A DNA stretch of 64,000 bases from Prosthecobacter dejongeii (GCF_014203045.1 NZ_JACHIF010000005.1:1-64000), one strand, 5' to 3'. Positions 17,943 to 28,440 are shown, numbered from the stretch's first letter. Numbers and translations are program-made. Notes: a model not told the origin generated them from the sequence alone.

Positions 17943-20900
17943 ATGAAAACCCCGCCCAAAAAACTTTTAGCCTCCATTTTAGGGGGCATTTTCTTTACCG
18001 CGATAAGCGCCTTCGCGGTCCCTTCCTTTACCCTGCCGCCTGCACCAGTTGCCGTGACTCTTCGGGATGGATTGAGCACTACCTTCACGGTTCAGGGCGT
18101 AAGTTCGGAAAATAAAGTCCTGAACTATGAATGGTTTAAACAAGGCTCTGCGAGTGCTTTGGTCGATGGTAATGGCATTTCTGGCACCACCAGCCGGACT
18201 CTGAAAATCACTGGGGCCAAGTCCATCCATGCAGGGACCTACTATGCAAAGGTCTATGAAATCTTCGGCACGCGTCCTTACCCAGAAGCTTCGTCTCCGG
18301 AGTTCACCCTCACGGTGAACGTGCGGCCCACCATCATCAGCCAGCCTTCTGCAACCACGGTCAACCAGGGCGATCGACTTCAACTCAGCGTAGATCTGGC
18401 TCCAGATACCACGACTACGGGTTTAACTTTCCGCTGGCAGAAAAACAACGTGGATATTCCAGATGCAGTCAATGTTACCGCGAGCCAAGCGACCTTTGTT
18501 ATCCCAGCCGCAACGGCAGGGAATGAGACGACCGAAGGTGCCCAGTGGACGGATGGAGCAACCTACCGCGTCCGCATCGAAAGCAGCCTCACAGGGCCTA
18601 CTCCCCTGAAGAGCTTGATCCTCTTGAGCAAGCCTGCGGTCGTGAAGGTGGACTCACAGCCCATCATCATCACTCAGCCAGCAGCAGCCACAGGTGGAAC
18701 CTTGTTTGTGGCGACCAAAACCACAGGCAAGTTGAGCGTCGTAGCGGGTGGTAACCCGAAGCTGAATTACCTTTGGGAAAAAGAAGGCGTGGATGAGACC
18801 TTCAAACCTTCGGCTGCTGCTTCCCAGACCGTCACCACAGAAGGCCGTTATCGCGTCCTTGTGAGCAATTTCCTCACCCCTAGCGGTCAGCCTGGAACCT
18901 ACAGTAACTATGCCGATGTGGTTTTCCTCAACAAACCGACTGAAGTGGGCACCATTACTGCCACCTCCAATAAGTCACCGGCTCAGCCGAATGCGAAGGG
19001 CGAATTTGAAGCCAATGAAGAGGGCGGTGCGACCCAGGTCACACTCACCGTGACCCCCAATTTGACCGGAACGGGCGATCTGGAATTCCAGTGGCAGAAA
19101 GACGGCAAAAACATCCTCAACGGCGATGGCGTCAGCGGAGCACAAACCGCAGCGATTGTCTTTAATCCACTGAGCTTTACTCATCGCGGTGTCTATCGCT
19201 GCGTGATCAAAAACAAGGTTGGGACTTACACCTCGAAGACTTATGCTTTGAAGGTCAATTCCAAGCCCATCATTGTCAGCCAGCCAGAGTCTTTGGTTTA
19301 TGGTGTGAAAGACAAATCCGTCACCTTCAGCCTCGTAGCAGGCGGCACCCCAGCGCTCACTTACAAATGGTATCGTGAAGACGACATTGTCGCAGGCACC
19401 GTGCTGGGCAAAGCGGCTAAGCTAACCGTCGCTCAGTTGGGTGATGCTAAAGAGGACAACTATTTTTGCGAAGTCACCAATGCTTACGGGAGTATTACCG
19501 CAGGCCCATTTGCCCTCCAGGTAGATACGCCTGTGGTCATCACCCGTCATCCAGAAGTCACCACACCAACAGTCGGTACGACTTTGACCCTCACCATCCA
19601 GACCAGCCAAGGAGATGGCCCCATCAATTATCAGTGGCAGCGGAATAATGTTAACCTTGAGAATAGTCCCCGCGTGACGGGTGCTCAAGTGACCGTCACA
19701 GGGCCTCTGGGGCTTCAGGATGCCGTTTCTCTGAGCATCTCCGACGTCGAATTAAGCGATGCAGGCTCCTATCGCTGCATCGTCAGCAATGTGAACGACA
19801 CGGTGAAGGTCACCAGCAAGTCGGCCAAAGTCACCGTGTTGACCGCTCCTTCGATTGTGACGGAGCCTGAAGATCAGGAAGTCTTTGAAGACACCAAAGT
19901 CACTTTCAAAGTCGTGGCTGCTGGATCTCCAACCTTGAAATATCAATGGCAGAAATGGAATGCCGACGCGTCCGCTTGGAACAACGTCAGCAAGGCGACA
20001 AGCTCGATTCTAACCATTGCTAAGGCACGCGTGGGTGTGTCTGCCAGCAACAGTGATGACGGTCTTTATCGCTGCGAAGTGAGCAATGCCACCGGCATCC
20101 CAGCTTACTCTCGCGAAGCCGAGTTGATTGTGAATCCGATCCCGAACGTGACCATTGATAGCATCACGCCTCGCGTGGCTCGTGCAGGTGAAAAAGTGCG
20201 CGTCACCGGGACAGACATGAACTTTGTGACGAGCGTGAAATTCGGTTCCGATGCGACCGGTGTGAAAGCCACGTTTGTGAAGGAGTCAGATACCTCTCTC
20301 CTGCTTACGGTGCCACCTTCTGCACCACTGACTCCGAGCGAGATCACCATTTATACCAAGCCCCCAGGTGGGCAGGCCACCGAAGATCCAGATCTCTTCC
20401 GCCGCAGCACGGTCCAGGCTAATGACCGTAATAACCCGACCATCATTGTAGGTAAAACTTTCCCGCTAACTTTGGGAAGAACGACGATCGCACTTGAACC
20501 AGGCACCCTTAATGTTCCCGCAACCGCAGGACCTAATGATCTGGCCGAAGCTTTCTACACTTGGGTACTCCCTAAAAAAGGCCGTTATGTGATCAGCTTT
20601 ACCACTACTTTTCAAGTTTTCGCAGGCCCAACCCTTTTCAGTGCTGTTGACAATGATGAAGGAGGATCCTTTCAATTGTTTTCTACAGTCGCTGAAGAAG
20701 ACAATACTCCAATTTCCATAGTGGTTTTTGGCGTTCAAGGGAGAAGCGCAAGTATTGGAGGGACACTTCCAGATTTTGGTAATTATGCTGTGACAGTGGC
20801 TTATGCTGGCGTGGATACGCTCCCAAGTCCCGTTGCATCTGCTCAACAGGTGAGTTCTATAGAGGCCGACTGGAATATCGAAGGCTCCACTGGCACGGTG

Positions 20901-21413
20901 AAAAAAGTGACGAATGCTGACAATCATTCCTCCACCTCCTTCACGGGCAACAGTTCGGAAGGCGCAGCACCGACGGTGCTCTGGCAGGACGCTTCGGATC
21001 TCGAATACGCGGCGGACAGCGTGATCCAAACCGAATGGAACATGTCCATTGATCAGGCGGGTGCTGGCACGAAAGGCCACTTCGCCTGGCAGGTGACCGG
21101 TGAAAATGGAGCTCCTCTCGGGCAGATCCAGTTCTCCGTGGCAGACGGTGCCATTTACGTGGTGCAGGCAGATGGCACGCGCAATGCCGCTGAGCCTGTG
21201 CTGGTGCCAGGTTCCAATCACCGCTTCGGGATCACGACCGACCTGGGCAGCCGCACTTGGCAGGCCCGCATGGACGGTGTCGCCCTGGGCGAGCCACAGC
21301 CGCTGCCTGCAAACTCGGGTTTTGGCGACGTCTCCGTCATCTGGTACCCTGCTACCTCTGGCAGTGCCCAGCCGACCCTGAACTTCGACGACGTCAGCAT
21401 CCAGGCTGACTGA
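17943..21413 (+). CDS. Very large secreted multi-Ig / IPT-TIG domain protein
   Basis: An 1156-residue protein. ATG 17943 opens a signal peptide (MKTPPKKLLASILGG...AFAVP). The frame is open upstream to 17718, but that part lacks leader character. From residue 25 to about 720 there are repeated Ig-like domains of about 90-100 residues, each with the Y-x-W-x-K/R core and the SGxYRCxVSN Cys strand (for example GVYRCVIKNKVG, GSYRCIVSNVND, GLYRCEVSNATG). An IPT/TIG-like domain follows (about 735-810, DSITPRVARAGEKVRVTGTDM). The C-terminal 350 residues form other beta domains that end in NFDDVSIQAD. No autotransporter barrel or sorting tail is seen. An adhesin or surface-layer role is likely. A strong terminator follows. 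Confidence 0.88.
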   Translation: MKTPPKKLLASILGGIFFTAISAFAVPSFTLPPAPVAVTLRDGLSTTFTVQGVSSENKVLNYEWFKQGSASALVDGNGISGTTSRTLKITGAKSIHAGTYYAKVYEIFGTRPYPEASSPEFTLTVNVRPTIISQPSATTVNQGDRLQLSVDLAPDTTTTGLTFRWQKNNVDIPDAVNVTASQATFVIPAATAGNETTEGAQWTDGATYRVRIESSLTGPTPLKSLILLSKPAVVKVDSQPIIITQPAAATGGTLFVATKTTGKLSVVAGGNPKLNYLWEKEGVDETFKPSAAASQTVTTEGRYRVLVSNFLTPSGQPGTYSNYADVVFLNKPTEVGTITATSNKSPAQPNAKGEFEANEEGGATQVTLTVTPNLTGTGDLEFQWQKDGKNILNGDGVSGAQTAAIVFNPLSFTHRGVYRCVIKNKVGTYTSKTYALKVNSKPIIVSQPESLVYGVKDKSVTFSLVAGGTPALTYKWYREDDIVAGTVLGKAAKLTVAQLGDAKEDNYFCEVTNAYGSITAGPFALQVDTPVVITRHPEVTTPTVGTTLTLTIQTSQGDGPINYQWQRNNVNLENSPRVTGAQVTVTGPLGLQDAVSLSISDVELSDAGSYRCIVSNVNDTVKVTSKSAKVTVLTAPSIVTEPEDQEVFEDTKVTFKVVAAGSPTLKYQWQKWNADASAWNNVSKATSSILTIAKARVGVSASNSDDGLYRCEVSNATGIPAYSREAELIVNPIPNVTIDSITPRVARAGEKVRVTGTDMNFVTSVKFGSDATGVKATFVKESDTSLLLTVPPSAPLTPSEITIYTKPPGGQATEDPDLFRRSTVQANDRNNPTIIVGKTFPLTLGRTTIALEPGTLNVPATAGPNDLAEAFYTWVLPKKGRYVISFTTTFQVFAGPTLFSAVDNDEGGSFQLFSTVAEEDNTPISIVVFGVQGRSASIGGTLPDFGNYAVTVAYAGVDTLPSPVASAQQVSSIEADWNIEGSTGTVKKVTNADNHSSTSFTGNSSEGAAPTVLWQDASDLEYAADSVIQTEWNMSIDQAGAGTKGHFAWQVTGENGAPLGQIQFSVADGAIYVVQADGTRNAAEPVLVPGSNHRFGITTDLGSRTWQARMDGVALGEPQPLPANSGFGDVSVIWYPATSGSAQPTLNFDDVSIQAD

Positions 21414-21432
21414 GATCGTTAAGGATAAATTC

Positions 21433-21467
21433 AAAAGCCCGGTCGCTCCCTGCGACCGGGCTTTTTT
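21433..21467 (+). terminator. Rho-independent terminator
   Basis: A stem of about 14 bp (21433-21446 with 21452-21465) with a 5-base loop and a T-rich tail, starting 20 bases after the stop of the multi-Ig gene. Confidence 0.93.
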
Positions 21468-21475
21468 ATTTTTTG

Positions 21476-21805
21476 AGGGGCCTTGATGGCAGTGGCCGAA
21501 TGATAAACGGGATGCCGGGAAGGGCGATGGGTTTGGGCGTAGATTGGGGATGCTTGGCGAGGTGTGCCTCGTTTCTTCTTGCCTCTCCCTTGCGAGAGTC
21601 CCACCCCTTCTCAGGCAGTTCGGGCGATCTTGGGGCTACACTCCCTGCCAAGAGTGGCATGAGAGGAGCGTGGCACCCCTGCCCGCACCTTTTTCTTCGC
21701 GGTTTCGCCGTTATTTGAAGCCGATGGATAAGAGTGCCCGCTCTCCTCACGATGCGGTCCCCGGATGGGCGACAGCATCATGGGGAGTTCTCGAGCTCTA
21801 GAACT
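21476..21805. other. Intergenic stretch without a supported gene
   Basis: About 330 bases between the terminator of the multi-Ig gene and the 3' end of gatA. Short frames occur on both strands, but none has a plausible ribosome site, conserved motif or leader. Nothing was identified. Confidence 0.5.
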
Positions 21806-23224
21806 TTACGCCTTTTCAAATGCATCGGCCACGCGCAGCACCGTCAGTTCATCCAGCGGTTTGCCGATGATCTGCAGGCCCACGGGGAGCTGCTTGCCGC
21901 CTTCTTCCGCCGTGCCGCACGGCACGCTGATGGCGGGCAGGCCGGCGAGGTTCACGGGGATGGTGAAGATGTCTTCCAGGTAGGCGGCCAGAGGATTGTC
22001 CTTCAGTTCGCCCAGCTTGTGGGCCGGGGTGGGGCTGGTGGGGCTGATGATGACATCCACCTGCTCAAAGGCTTTTTCAAAATCCTGGCGGATCAGCGTG
22101 CGGGCGCGCTGGGCCTTGATGTAGTAGGCATCGTAATAACCGCTGCTGAGGACGTAGGTGCCTAGCAGGATACGGCGCTTTACCTCGGGGCCAAAGCCCT
22201 GCTCCCGGCTCAGCATGTAGTGCTCCAGAAGGTTCTTCGGGTCGGCGGCACGGTGGCCGTAACGCACGCCGTCGAAGCGGGCCAGATTGGTGGAGGCCTC
22301 TGCGGGGGCGATGATGTAGTAGGTGCTCACACCCACATCCGTGTGGGGCAGGCTGATCTCCACCGGGATGGCTCCCAGAGACTCCAGCTTCTTCACGGCA
22401 GCGTTCACGCTGGCGGAAACTCCGGCGTGGATGCCGCTGATGAAGTATTCCTTGGGCAGGCCGATCCGCAGGCCCTTGATGTCGCGCCCGATGGCAGCAG
22501 TGAAGTCAGGCACCTCCACGTCCAGGGAGGTGGAGTCGCGGCTGTCCTTGCCGCAGAGGTGGTTCAGCAGCAGGGCGGCATCTTCCACCGTCTTGGTGAT
22601 GGGGCCGATCTGGTCCAGAGAGGAAGCGAAAGCCACCAAGCCAAAACGCGAGATGCGTCCATAGGTTGGTTTGATGCCCACGCAGCCGCAAAGAGCCGCT
22701 GGCTGGCGGATGGAGCCGCCCGTGTCAGAGCCCAGGGTAGCAATGGCCAGATTTCCAGCCACAGCGGCGGCGCTGCCGCCACTGGAGCCACCAGGAATGC
22801 GCTCCAGGTCCCGGGGATTGCGCGTGGTTCCGAGGGCCGAGTTTTCGGTGGAGGATCCCATGGCAAATTCGTCCATGTTCAGCCGACCAAAGGGGATGCC
22901 CCCGCCAGCGCGCAGCTTTTGGATGGCCCCGGCATCGTAGGGGGCACGGTAGTTGGCCAGCATCTTGGAGGCGCAGGTGCAGGGCTCGCCCAGGACGTTC
23001 ATGTTGTCCTTGATGCCGATGGGGATGCCGCCGAGCGGCTGGGAAAGATCAGCCTTGTCCGCTTCGGTCAGCGCTTTATCCAAATCCCAGGACAGGTAGG
23101 CACCCATGCTGGGGTTTTGCGCTTGGATCGCGGATGCCACATCTTGGACGATGTCGCGAGGACTGATTTCTTTGCTGGTGAGCCGCTGGCGCAGGGCGGC
23201 GATGGTGGAGGTGGCGAGGGACAT
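21806..23224 (-). CDS. gatA: Asp-tRNA(Asn)/Glu-tRNA(Gln) amidotransferase subunit A
   Basis: A 472-residue amidase-family subunit that releases ammonia from glutamine for the GatCAB complex, which amidates misacylated Glu-tRNA(Gln) or Asp-tRNA(Asn). The amidase signature is complete: Lys72 in GIKDN, cis-Ser147 in GGSSGGS and nucleophile Ser171 in GSDTGGS. The spacing (+75, +99) equals that of characterised GatA. ATG 23224 is preferred because it begins the family-typical MSLATSTIAALRQRL helix; the frame is open to 23332 but would overlap gatC. gatC lies 49 bases upstream on the same strand. gatB is not in the window. Alignment quality leaves little doubt. Confidence 0.97.
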   Translation of the reverse strand: MSLATSTIAALRQRLTSKEISPRDIVQDVASAIQAQNPSMGAYLSWDLDKALTEADKADLSQPLGGIPIGIKDNMNVLGEPCTCASKMLANYRAPYDAGAIQKLRAGGGIPFGRLNMDEFAMGSSTENSALGTTRNPRDLERIPGGSSGGSAAAVAGNLAIATLGSDTGGSIRQPAALCGCVGIKPTYGRISRFGLVAFASSLDQIGPITKTVEDAALLLNHLCGKDSRDSTSLDVEVPDFTAAIGRDIKGLRIGLPKEYFISGIHAGVSASVNAAVKKLESLGAIPVEISLPHTDVGVSTYYIIAPAEASTNLARFDGVRYGHRAADPKNLLEHYMLSREQGFGPEVKRRILLGTYVLSSGYYDAYYIKAQRARTLIRQDFEKAFEQVDVIISPTSPTPAHKLGELKDNPLAAYLEDIFTIPVNLAGLPAISVPCGTAEEGGKQLPVGLQIIGKPLDELTVLRVADAFEKA

Positions 23225-23273
23225 TCGGGAAAGGGGAATCAAAGGGTCATCGGGCAGCACAGGGCAGGGGAGA

Positions 23274-23564
23274 TCATTCCTCACCCACCACTTTGGTGAT
23301 GCGGAACTGGTCCATGGCACGCTGCGGGGCATTGGCTAGGGCTTCCTCCTGGGTAAAGCCAGGCCGGGCCACATCCGGGCGCACCACGTCAAAGACGGGC
23401 ATCGCATGGGCGCTGGGCTCAGCATCCAGGGGGTAGTTACTGAGCTGGTCAATGTGCCCGAGGATCAGGGAAAGCTGGGCGGCGTAAGCAGTGGACTCCT
23501 CCGGCGTGAGGGCGAGGCGGGAAAGCTTGGCGATGTGCGCGATGTTGATCTCTGGAGTCGGCAT
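23274..23564 (-). CDS. gatC: Asp-tRNA(Asn)/Glu-tRNA(Gln) amidotransferase subunit C
   Basis: A 96-residue protein of exactly the usual GatC length. It has the N-terminal helical signature (IAHIAKLSRLALTPEE) and the C-terminal RPDVARPGFTQEEALANAP segment with a final FRITKVVGE strand. GatC clamps the GatA-GatB interface and is needed for complex stability. It is the first gene of a gatC-gatA pair; the intergenic gap is 49 bases. The upstream region, divergent from the FG-GAP cytochrome gene, is about 160 bases and must hold both promoters. Confidence 0.96.
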   Translation of the reverse strand: MPTPEINIAHIAKLSRLALTPEESTAYAAQLSLILGHIDQLSNYPLDAEPSAHAMPVFDVVRPDVARPGFTQEEALANAPQRAMDQFRITKVVGEE

Positions 23565-23726
23565 GTGCCTTTTCTAAACCGCAGCGCCAGGGGTGCAAGA
23601 TGTACAACCACTTTTCCACCGGGTATTGCGCGGCAAACTGGGCGAAAGCATGTCCGATCCGCCCTAAATCTTGTCCGAGAAGCCCTCTTCCTGATAGCGT
23701 TGGTGTGAACTGTCGCCCCACCCGCC

Positions 23727-26700
23727 ATGAAAAGTCTGCTCCTTATCGCTCTCACCAGCGCCTCCCTGCTCCAGGCAGAGACCCTCATCTCCTGGAAGCG
23801 CGTCCAGTTGGCGGATCAATTTTATGCCGAAGGGGCCAGCCATGCGGACCTCAATAAGGACGGCCACACGGACATCATCAGCGGCCCGTTTTGGTATGAA
23901 GGACCAGATTGGAAAAAGAAGCACGCTTTTTACGAACCGAAGGTTTTCAACATTGTTGGTTATTCTGACAACTTCTTCAGTTACCCGCATGACTTCAATG
24001 GCGACGGCTGGTTGGACATCTTGGTCCTGGGTTTTCCCGGCAAGGAGGCCCGGCTGTATCTGAACCCTGGCCAATTTAAAACCGACACGCCATGGCCCAT
24101 GCACATCGTGGCGGATGTGGTGGACAATGAGTCGCCCGTTTTCACGGACATCACGGGCGATGGCAAACCGGAGATCGTATGCAGCACCAGCGGGCGTTTT
24201 GGCTGGTTCGCACCAAATTGGGACAATCCCACCGAGAAGTGGTCTTTCGTCGCCGTGACGGAAGATGTGAAAGTGGCCAAGTTCACCCATGGCCTGGGCG
24301 TGGGTGATGTGAATGGCGATGGCCGCATGGATCTGCTGGAGGCCCGCCGCTGGTGGGAGGCTGGCGACGGGCCTAACTGGAAACAGCACAATTTTGCCGC
24401 CGGTTTGGGCGGCGGGGCCCAGATGTTTGCCTATGACTTCGATGGTGATGGCCGCAACGATGTGGCCACCGCCCTGTCGGCTCATCGGTATGGCGTAGCG
24501 GTTTTTATGAATCGCTCAGGTAATGATGGGGCGCAGTGGGACAAGCGCACGCTGGTGGGCGAGCAGCCCTGGGAGAATGATTACGGCATCGTCTTCAGCC
24601 AGCCACATGCCATGGCCCTGGTGGATGTGGATGGTGATGGCGTGAAGGACCTGGTCACGGGCAAACGCTACTGGGCGCACAATGGCAAGGGAGACCCAGA
24701 TGAGCACGGAGCGCGTGTGGTCTATTGGTTCCAAACCAAGCGCGATGGCAAAGGCGGCGTGGAATTCATTCCGCATCTGGTGGATGCCGAGAGCGGCGTG
24801 GGCACGGATGTGCAGGTGGGAGATGTGAATGGAGATAAGCTGCCAGACATCGTGGTGGGCAACAAAGCCGGGGTGTATGTGCTGCTGCAAGAGCGCCGCG
24901 AAGTCAGCGCACCAGTCGCCCAACAGATGCAGCCCAAAAAGCTTTATGGCCCCTCCGGCCTCGTCCCTCAGAAGGATTACAAAGCTGGCCAGCCCGCTGC
25001 TGAGGCGCTGAAAAATCTGCAACTCCCCACCGGCTTCAAAGCCGAACTCATCGCCGCCGAACCAGATGTTGTACAACCCATTGCCATGACCTGGGATGAA
25101 CGCGGTCGCCTGTGGGTGATCGAAGGCAACAGCTACCCAAAACCACGCGAGCTAGGCGCAGGCCAGGACCGCATCTTGATCTTTGAGGACGCAGATGGAA
25201 ACGGCAGTTTTGAAAAGCGCACCGTCTTCGCAGAAGGCATCAGCCTCGCCAGTGGCATCGAGATCGGTTTCGGCGGTGTCTGGGTAGGTGCGGCCCCTTA
25301 CTTCATGTTCATCCCGGATGTGGATCGTGATGATAAACCGGATGCCTCACATGCCAGCTATGAAGCCAGCCAGACGCCCAAAGTCCCCGGCCTCAAATTC
25401 ACCGCCTACGCCTTGCTGGATGGCTGGGGTAGTCAGGACACGCATGAGACACTGAACAGTTTTATTTGGGGTCCAGACGGCTGGTTGTATGGCTGCCACG
25501 GGGTCTTTACACACTCAAAGGTAGGCAAGGTGGGCACGCCCGATGGGCAGCGCGTGCCCCTGAATGCCGGAGTGTGGCGTTACCACCCGGTGCGGCATCA
25601 GTTCGAAGTGTTTGCGCATGGCACCAGCAATCCCTGGGGACTGGACTATGACCAGCATGGCGAATTCTTCGTCACGGCCTGTGTGATTCCCCACCTGTAT
25701 CACATCGTGCCCGGCGGTCGTTACCATCGCCAGGGTGGGCAGCATTTTAATCCCCACACGTATGAGGATATCAAGACCATCGCCGATCATGCTCACTTTG
25801 CTGGCAGTATTCGGGATAACGCCCACTGGGGTGATCGCAAGGACGGAGGCATTGTGGCGGATGACACCAATCAGGCCGGCGGTGGCCATGCCCATTGTGG
25901 TCTCGCTATTTACCAGAGCAGCCAGTTCCCTGCCATCTATCGCAATCAGCTCCTGTTTGGGAATCTCCATGGGCACCGTCTGGTGAACAACTACCTGGAC
26001 CCCAAAGGCACCACCTACATCGGCCGACACGGCAGCGACTTCATGCGGTCTAACGACATGCATTTCATCCCCGTAACACAAAAAGTCGGGCCCGATGGTT
26101 CCCTGTATGTGAGCGACTGGAGCGACAAGCAGGTGTGCCATCGCGGCAGCAACGCCATCGAGATGTGGGATCGCAGCAACGGGCGAATTTATCGAATCAG
26201 CTATGGCGAAGGCGGCGTGGGCACTCCTGTCCGTGCTCCGCTAAGTGCCGCAGCACGCGAGTTCCAGTTCCCGAAAACACCATTCGACCTCAACAAAGAA
26301 AACGACGTGGTTTTAGTGAAGCTCGCCGTGCAGACGGAGAACGAGTGGTTTTCGCGGGCAGCGCGGCGGGTGTTGATGGAACGAACCGCTCGAGATATGA
26401 ATTACCTTGAACTGGTCATGCGACTTCTCGAAGCAACGCCTACCACTTCAGAATCTGAAAGCCTGCGTGGTACCTGGCTTGTTATCAGCCTTTTTGAAAC
26501 ACGTCTAGATCCTAGTCATGTTGTTCCTCCGAAGCCCAATAATGAATCGCCGAACACCCGAGTTTGGTTGGTGCGAGCAGCAGCTAACGATCCAGATTAT
26601 GAAGCTTTGAGAGATCTTGCTCAGAAAGATCAGTCTCCCATCGTCCGGCGAGAACTGGCGTCGTTGCTTCAAAGGCTTCCCATAGCAGATCGTGCTATGA

Positions 26701-28433
26701 TCGCCACCTCTCTTCTGACGCATGCTGAAGACAAAGACGATCCCTACATCCCGTTGCTCATCTGGTATGGCATCGAACCCGTAGTTGGAGGCGATGCGAA
26801 GGCCGGGCTGAAACTGGCGAAAGCTTCCAAAATGCCAAAGGTGACAGAGTTCATCTATCGCCGTCTAGGAGTGGAAGAAGCCGGGCGCACGACTTTGCTA
26901 CTCATCGCCGCCGAGTCGGAAGATTCAGCTCAGCGGGAGGCGCTGCTGCGCACGGTAGTAGAAGCAGCACGGGCTGGAAACAAGGTGATGCTGCCCAATG
27001 ACTGGGCGTTGATGAAAAGTAAGTTAGGTGATTCCTCTCTGGTGGCAGAGCTGGAGGCTTTCATGGGAGTGGAGGCGAGTGTGGCGGTGTATCGCCAAAA
27101 GCTCACCTCGCAGGCCTCGTTGACGGAACGGGAAGCAGCGCTGCGCATTTTGATGCAGGTGCGGGATTCACAGACGGCGGCACTCCTGCATCAGGTGATC
27201 CAGAGTGGCGACAAAGCGATTCTACGCCGGGCCATTCAAGCGCTGGCTACACTTCCCCACGAGGGCACGCCTGAGTTGCTGCTGGCGAAGTTTTCCAGCT
27301 TCGATGCTACGGCTCAAAACGATGCCATCAACACCCTGGCCACCACCCCCTCCGGGGCGCGGGGACTGCTGCTCGCAGTGAAGGATGGGAAAGTCTCGCG
27401 CTCTCTGCTTTCGCCCTTCCTAGCCCGGCAGATGGATACGTTGAAGGATGAGCAGGTAAAGGCGCTGATCAAAGAAGTCTGGGGTGATCTGAATGCCCCG
27501 AAGGCAGACCTGGAACAGCGCAAGGTGAAGTTCCGCACCACGCTGTCGCCAGCGGCTTTGGCCAAGGCTGATGCCATCAAGGGCAAGATGATCTTCACGG
27601 CCACCTGTGGCACTTGCCATCGTTTGTTAGGCGAAGGACAGGACGTGGGCCCGGATTTGACGGGCTCCAATCGTGCCGATTTGGACTACCTGCTGGACAA
27701 TGTGCTGGACCCCAATGCGGTCATCGGCAAAGACTACCAGCTCAATGTCTTTGAGCTCAATGATGGCCGCATTGCCAGCGGTGTGATCAAGGAAGAAACA
27801 GCGGCCGCTTACCGGGTCACGCTGCCAGGCGGCATCGAGCAGATCGTGAAAAAGGCCGAGGTCAAAAAGCGCACGCTTTCCCCCATGAGCACCATGCCGG
27901 AAGGGCTCTTCGATGCCCTTCCTGCGGACATGCTGCTGGATCTGGTGAAATACCTGCAAAGTGGGGCCAGTGCAGCGAGCAAAGGCGGCTCAGAGACAGC
28001 CTTGGTTACCGGTGCCCTTGAGGGAGAAAACCTGAAAGTGGAAGTCACAGACGGCAGCACTCGTGCGCAGAACATGGGTGCATTCAAAGGTGGCCAATGG
28101 AGCGGTGGCAAGCATCTCTGGTGGACGGGCGGTAAGGTGGGCAGCACGCTGAAGATCACCTTTCCGGTGGCCGAAGCAGGCAAGAAGAAGGTCCATGCCG
28201 TCTTCACCCAAGCGCCCGATTACGCCATCGTCAGCTTTAAGGTGAATGGCAACTCCAGCGCCCTCGGTCCGGTGGATCTCTACAATCCTGGCGTCGTCAA
28301 TACAGCGGAACAACTCATCGGTGAATTTGAATTCAAACCCGGAGAGCAGACGCTGGAGGTGATGATCGATGGGAAAAATGCAGCGGCGAAGCCTGCGTTG
28401 ATGTTTGCCCTGGATTACCTTCGGGTGGAGTGA
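23727..28433 (+). CDS. FG-GAP repeat / PVC dehydrogenase / cytochrome c giant protein
   Basis: A 1568-residue exported protein (signal peptide about 1-17, LLQAE). Residues about 30-400 are FG-GAP/VCBS-type propeller repeats with calcium-binding Asp clusters (DLNKDGHTD, DFNGDGWLD, DVNGDGRMD, DVDGDGVKD). A PVC-type putative membrane-bound dehydrogenase domain follows (about 430-835), then HEAT-like repeats (about 900-1240) and the TIGR02603-type heme domain with CGTCH at 1294-1298 and the DLTGSNR...NVLDPNAVIGKDY signature. The C-terminal 110 residues resemble a carbohydrate-binding beta-sandwich. It is probably a periplasmic oxidoreductase or polysaccharide-oxidising protein passing electrons to its heme. 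The substrate cannot be read from sequence. Confidence 0.9.
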   Translation: MKSLLLIALTSASLLQAETLISWKRVQLADQFYAEGASHADLNKDGHTDIISGPFWYEGPDWKKKHAFYEPKVFNIVGYSDNFFSYPHDFNGDGWLDILVLGFPGKEARLYLNPGQFKTDTPWPMHIVADVVDNESPVFTDITGDGKPEIVCSTSGRFGWFAPNWDNPTEKWSFVAVTEDVKVAKFTHGLGVGDVNGDGRMDLLEARRWWEAGDGPNWKQHNFAAGLGGGAQMFAYDFDGDGRNDVATALSAHRYGVAVFMNRSGNDGAQWDKRTLVGEQPWENDYGIVFSQPHAMALVDVDGDGVKDLVTGKRYWAHNGKGDPDEHGARVVYWFQTKRDGKGGVEFIPHLVDAESGVGTDVQVGDVNGDKLPDIVVGNKAGVYVLLQERREVSAPVAQQMQPKKLYGPSGLVPQKDYKAGQPAAEALKNLQLPTGFKAELIAAEPDVVQPIAMTWDERGRLWVIEGNSYPKPRELGAGQDRILIFEDADGNGSFEKRTVFAEGISLASGIEIGFGGVWVGAAPYFMFIPDVDRDDKPDASHASYEASQTPKVPGLKFTAYALLDGWGSQDTHETLNSFIWGPDGWLYGCHGVFTHSKVGKVGTPDGQRVPLNAGVWRYHPVRHQFEVFAHGTSNPWGLDYDQHGEFFVTACVIPHLYHIVPGGRYHRQGGQHFNPHTYEDIKTIADHAHFAGSIRDNAHWGDRKDGGIVADDTNQAGGGHAHCGLAIYQSSQFPAIYRNQLLFGNLHGHRLVNNYLDPKGTTYIGRHGSDFMRSNDMHFIPVTQKVGPDGSLYVSDWSDKQVCHRGSNAIEMWDRSNGRIYRISYGEGGVGTPVRAPLSAAAREFQFPKTPFDLNKENDVVLVKLAVQTENEWFSRAARRVLMERTARDMNYLELVMRLLEATPTTSESESLRGTWLVISLFETRLDPSHVVPPKPNNESPNTRVWLVRAAANDPDYEALRDLAQKDQSPIVRRELASLLQRLPIADRAMIATSLLTHAEDKDDPYIPLLIWYGIEPVVGGDAKAGLKLAKASKMPKVTEFIYRRLGVEEAGRTTLLLIAAESEDSAQREALLRTVVEAARAGNKVMLPNDWALMKSKLGDSSLVAELEAFMGVEASVAVYRQKLTSQASLTEREAALRILMQVRDSQTAALLHQVIQSGDKAILRRAIQALATLPHEGTPELLLAKFSSFDATAQNDAINTLATTPSGARGLLLAVKDGKVSRSLLSPFLARQMDTLKDEQVKALIKEVWGDLNAPKADLEQRKVKFRTTLSPAALAKADAIKGKMIFTATCGTCHRLLGEGQDVGPDLTGSNRADLDYLLDNVLDPNAVIGKDYQLNVFELNDGRIASGVIKEETAAAYRVTLPGGIEQIVKKAEVKKRTLSPMSTMPEGLFDALPADMLLDLVKYLQSGASAASKGGSETALVTGALEGENLKVEVTDGSTRAQNMGAFKGGQWSGGKHLWWTGGKVGSTLKITFPVAEAGKKKVHAVFTQAPDYAIVSFKVNGNSSALGPVDLYNPGVVNTAEQLIGEFEFKPGEQTLEVMIDGKNAAAKPALMFALDYLRVE

Positions 28434-28440
28434 GGGTGTG

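Noticed and set aside
22220..23299. A 359-codon plus-strand frame opposite gatA
   Set aside because: Antisense shadow of an intact gatA.
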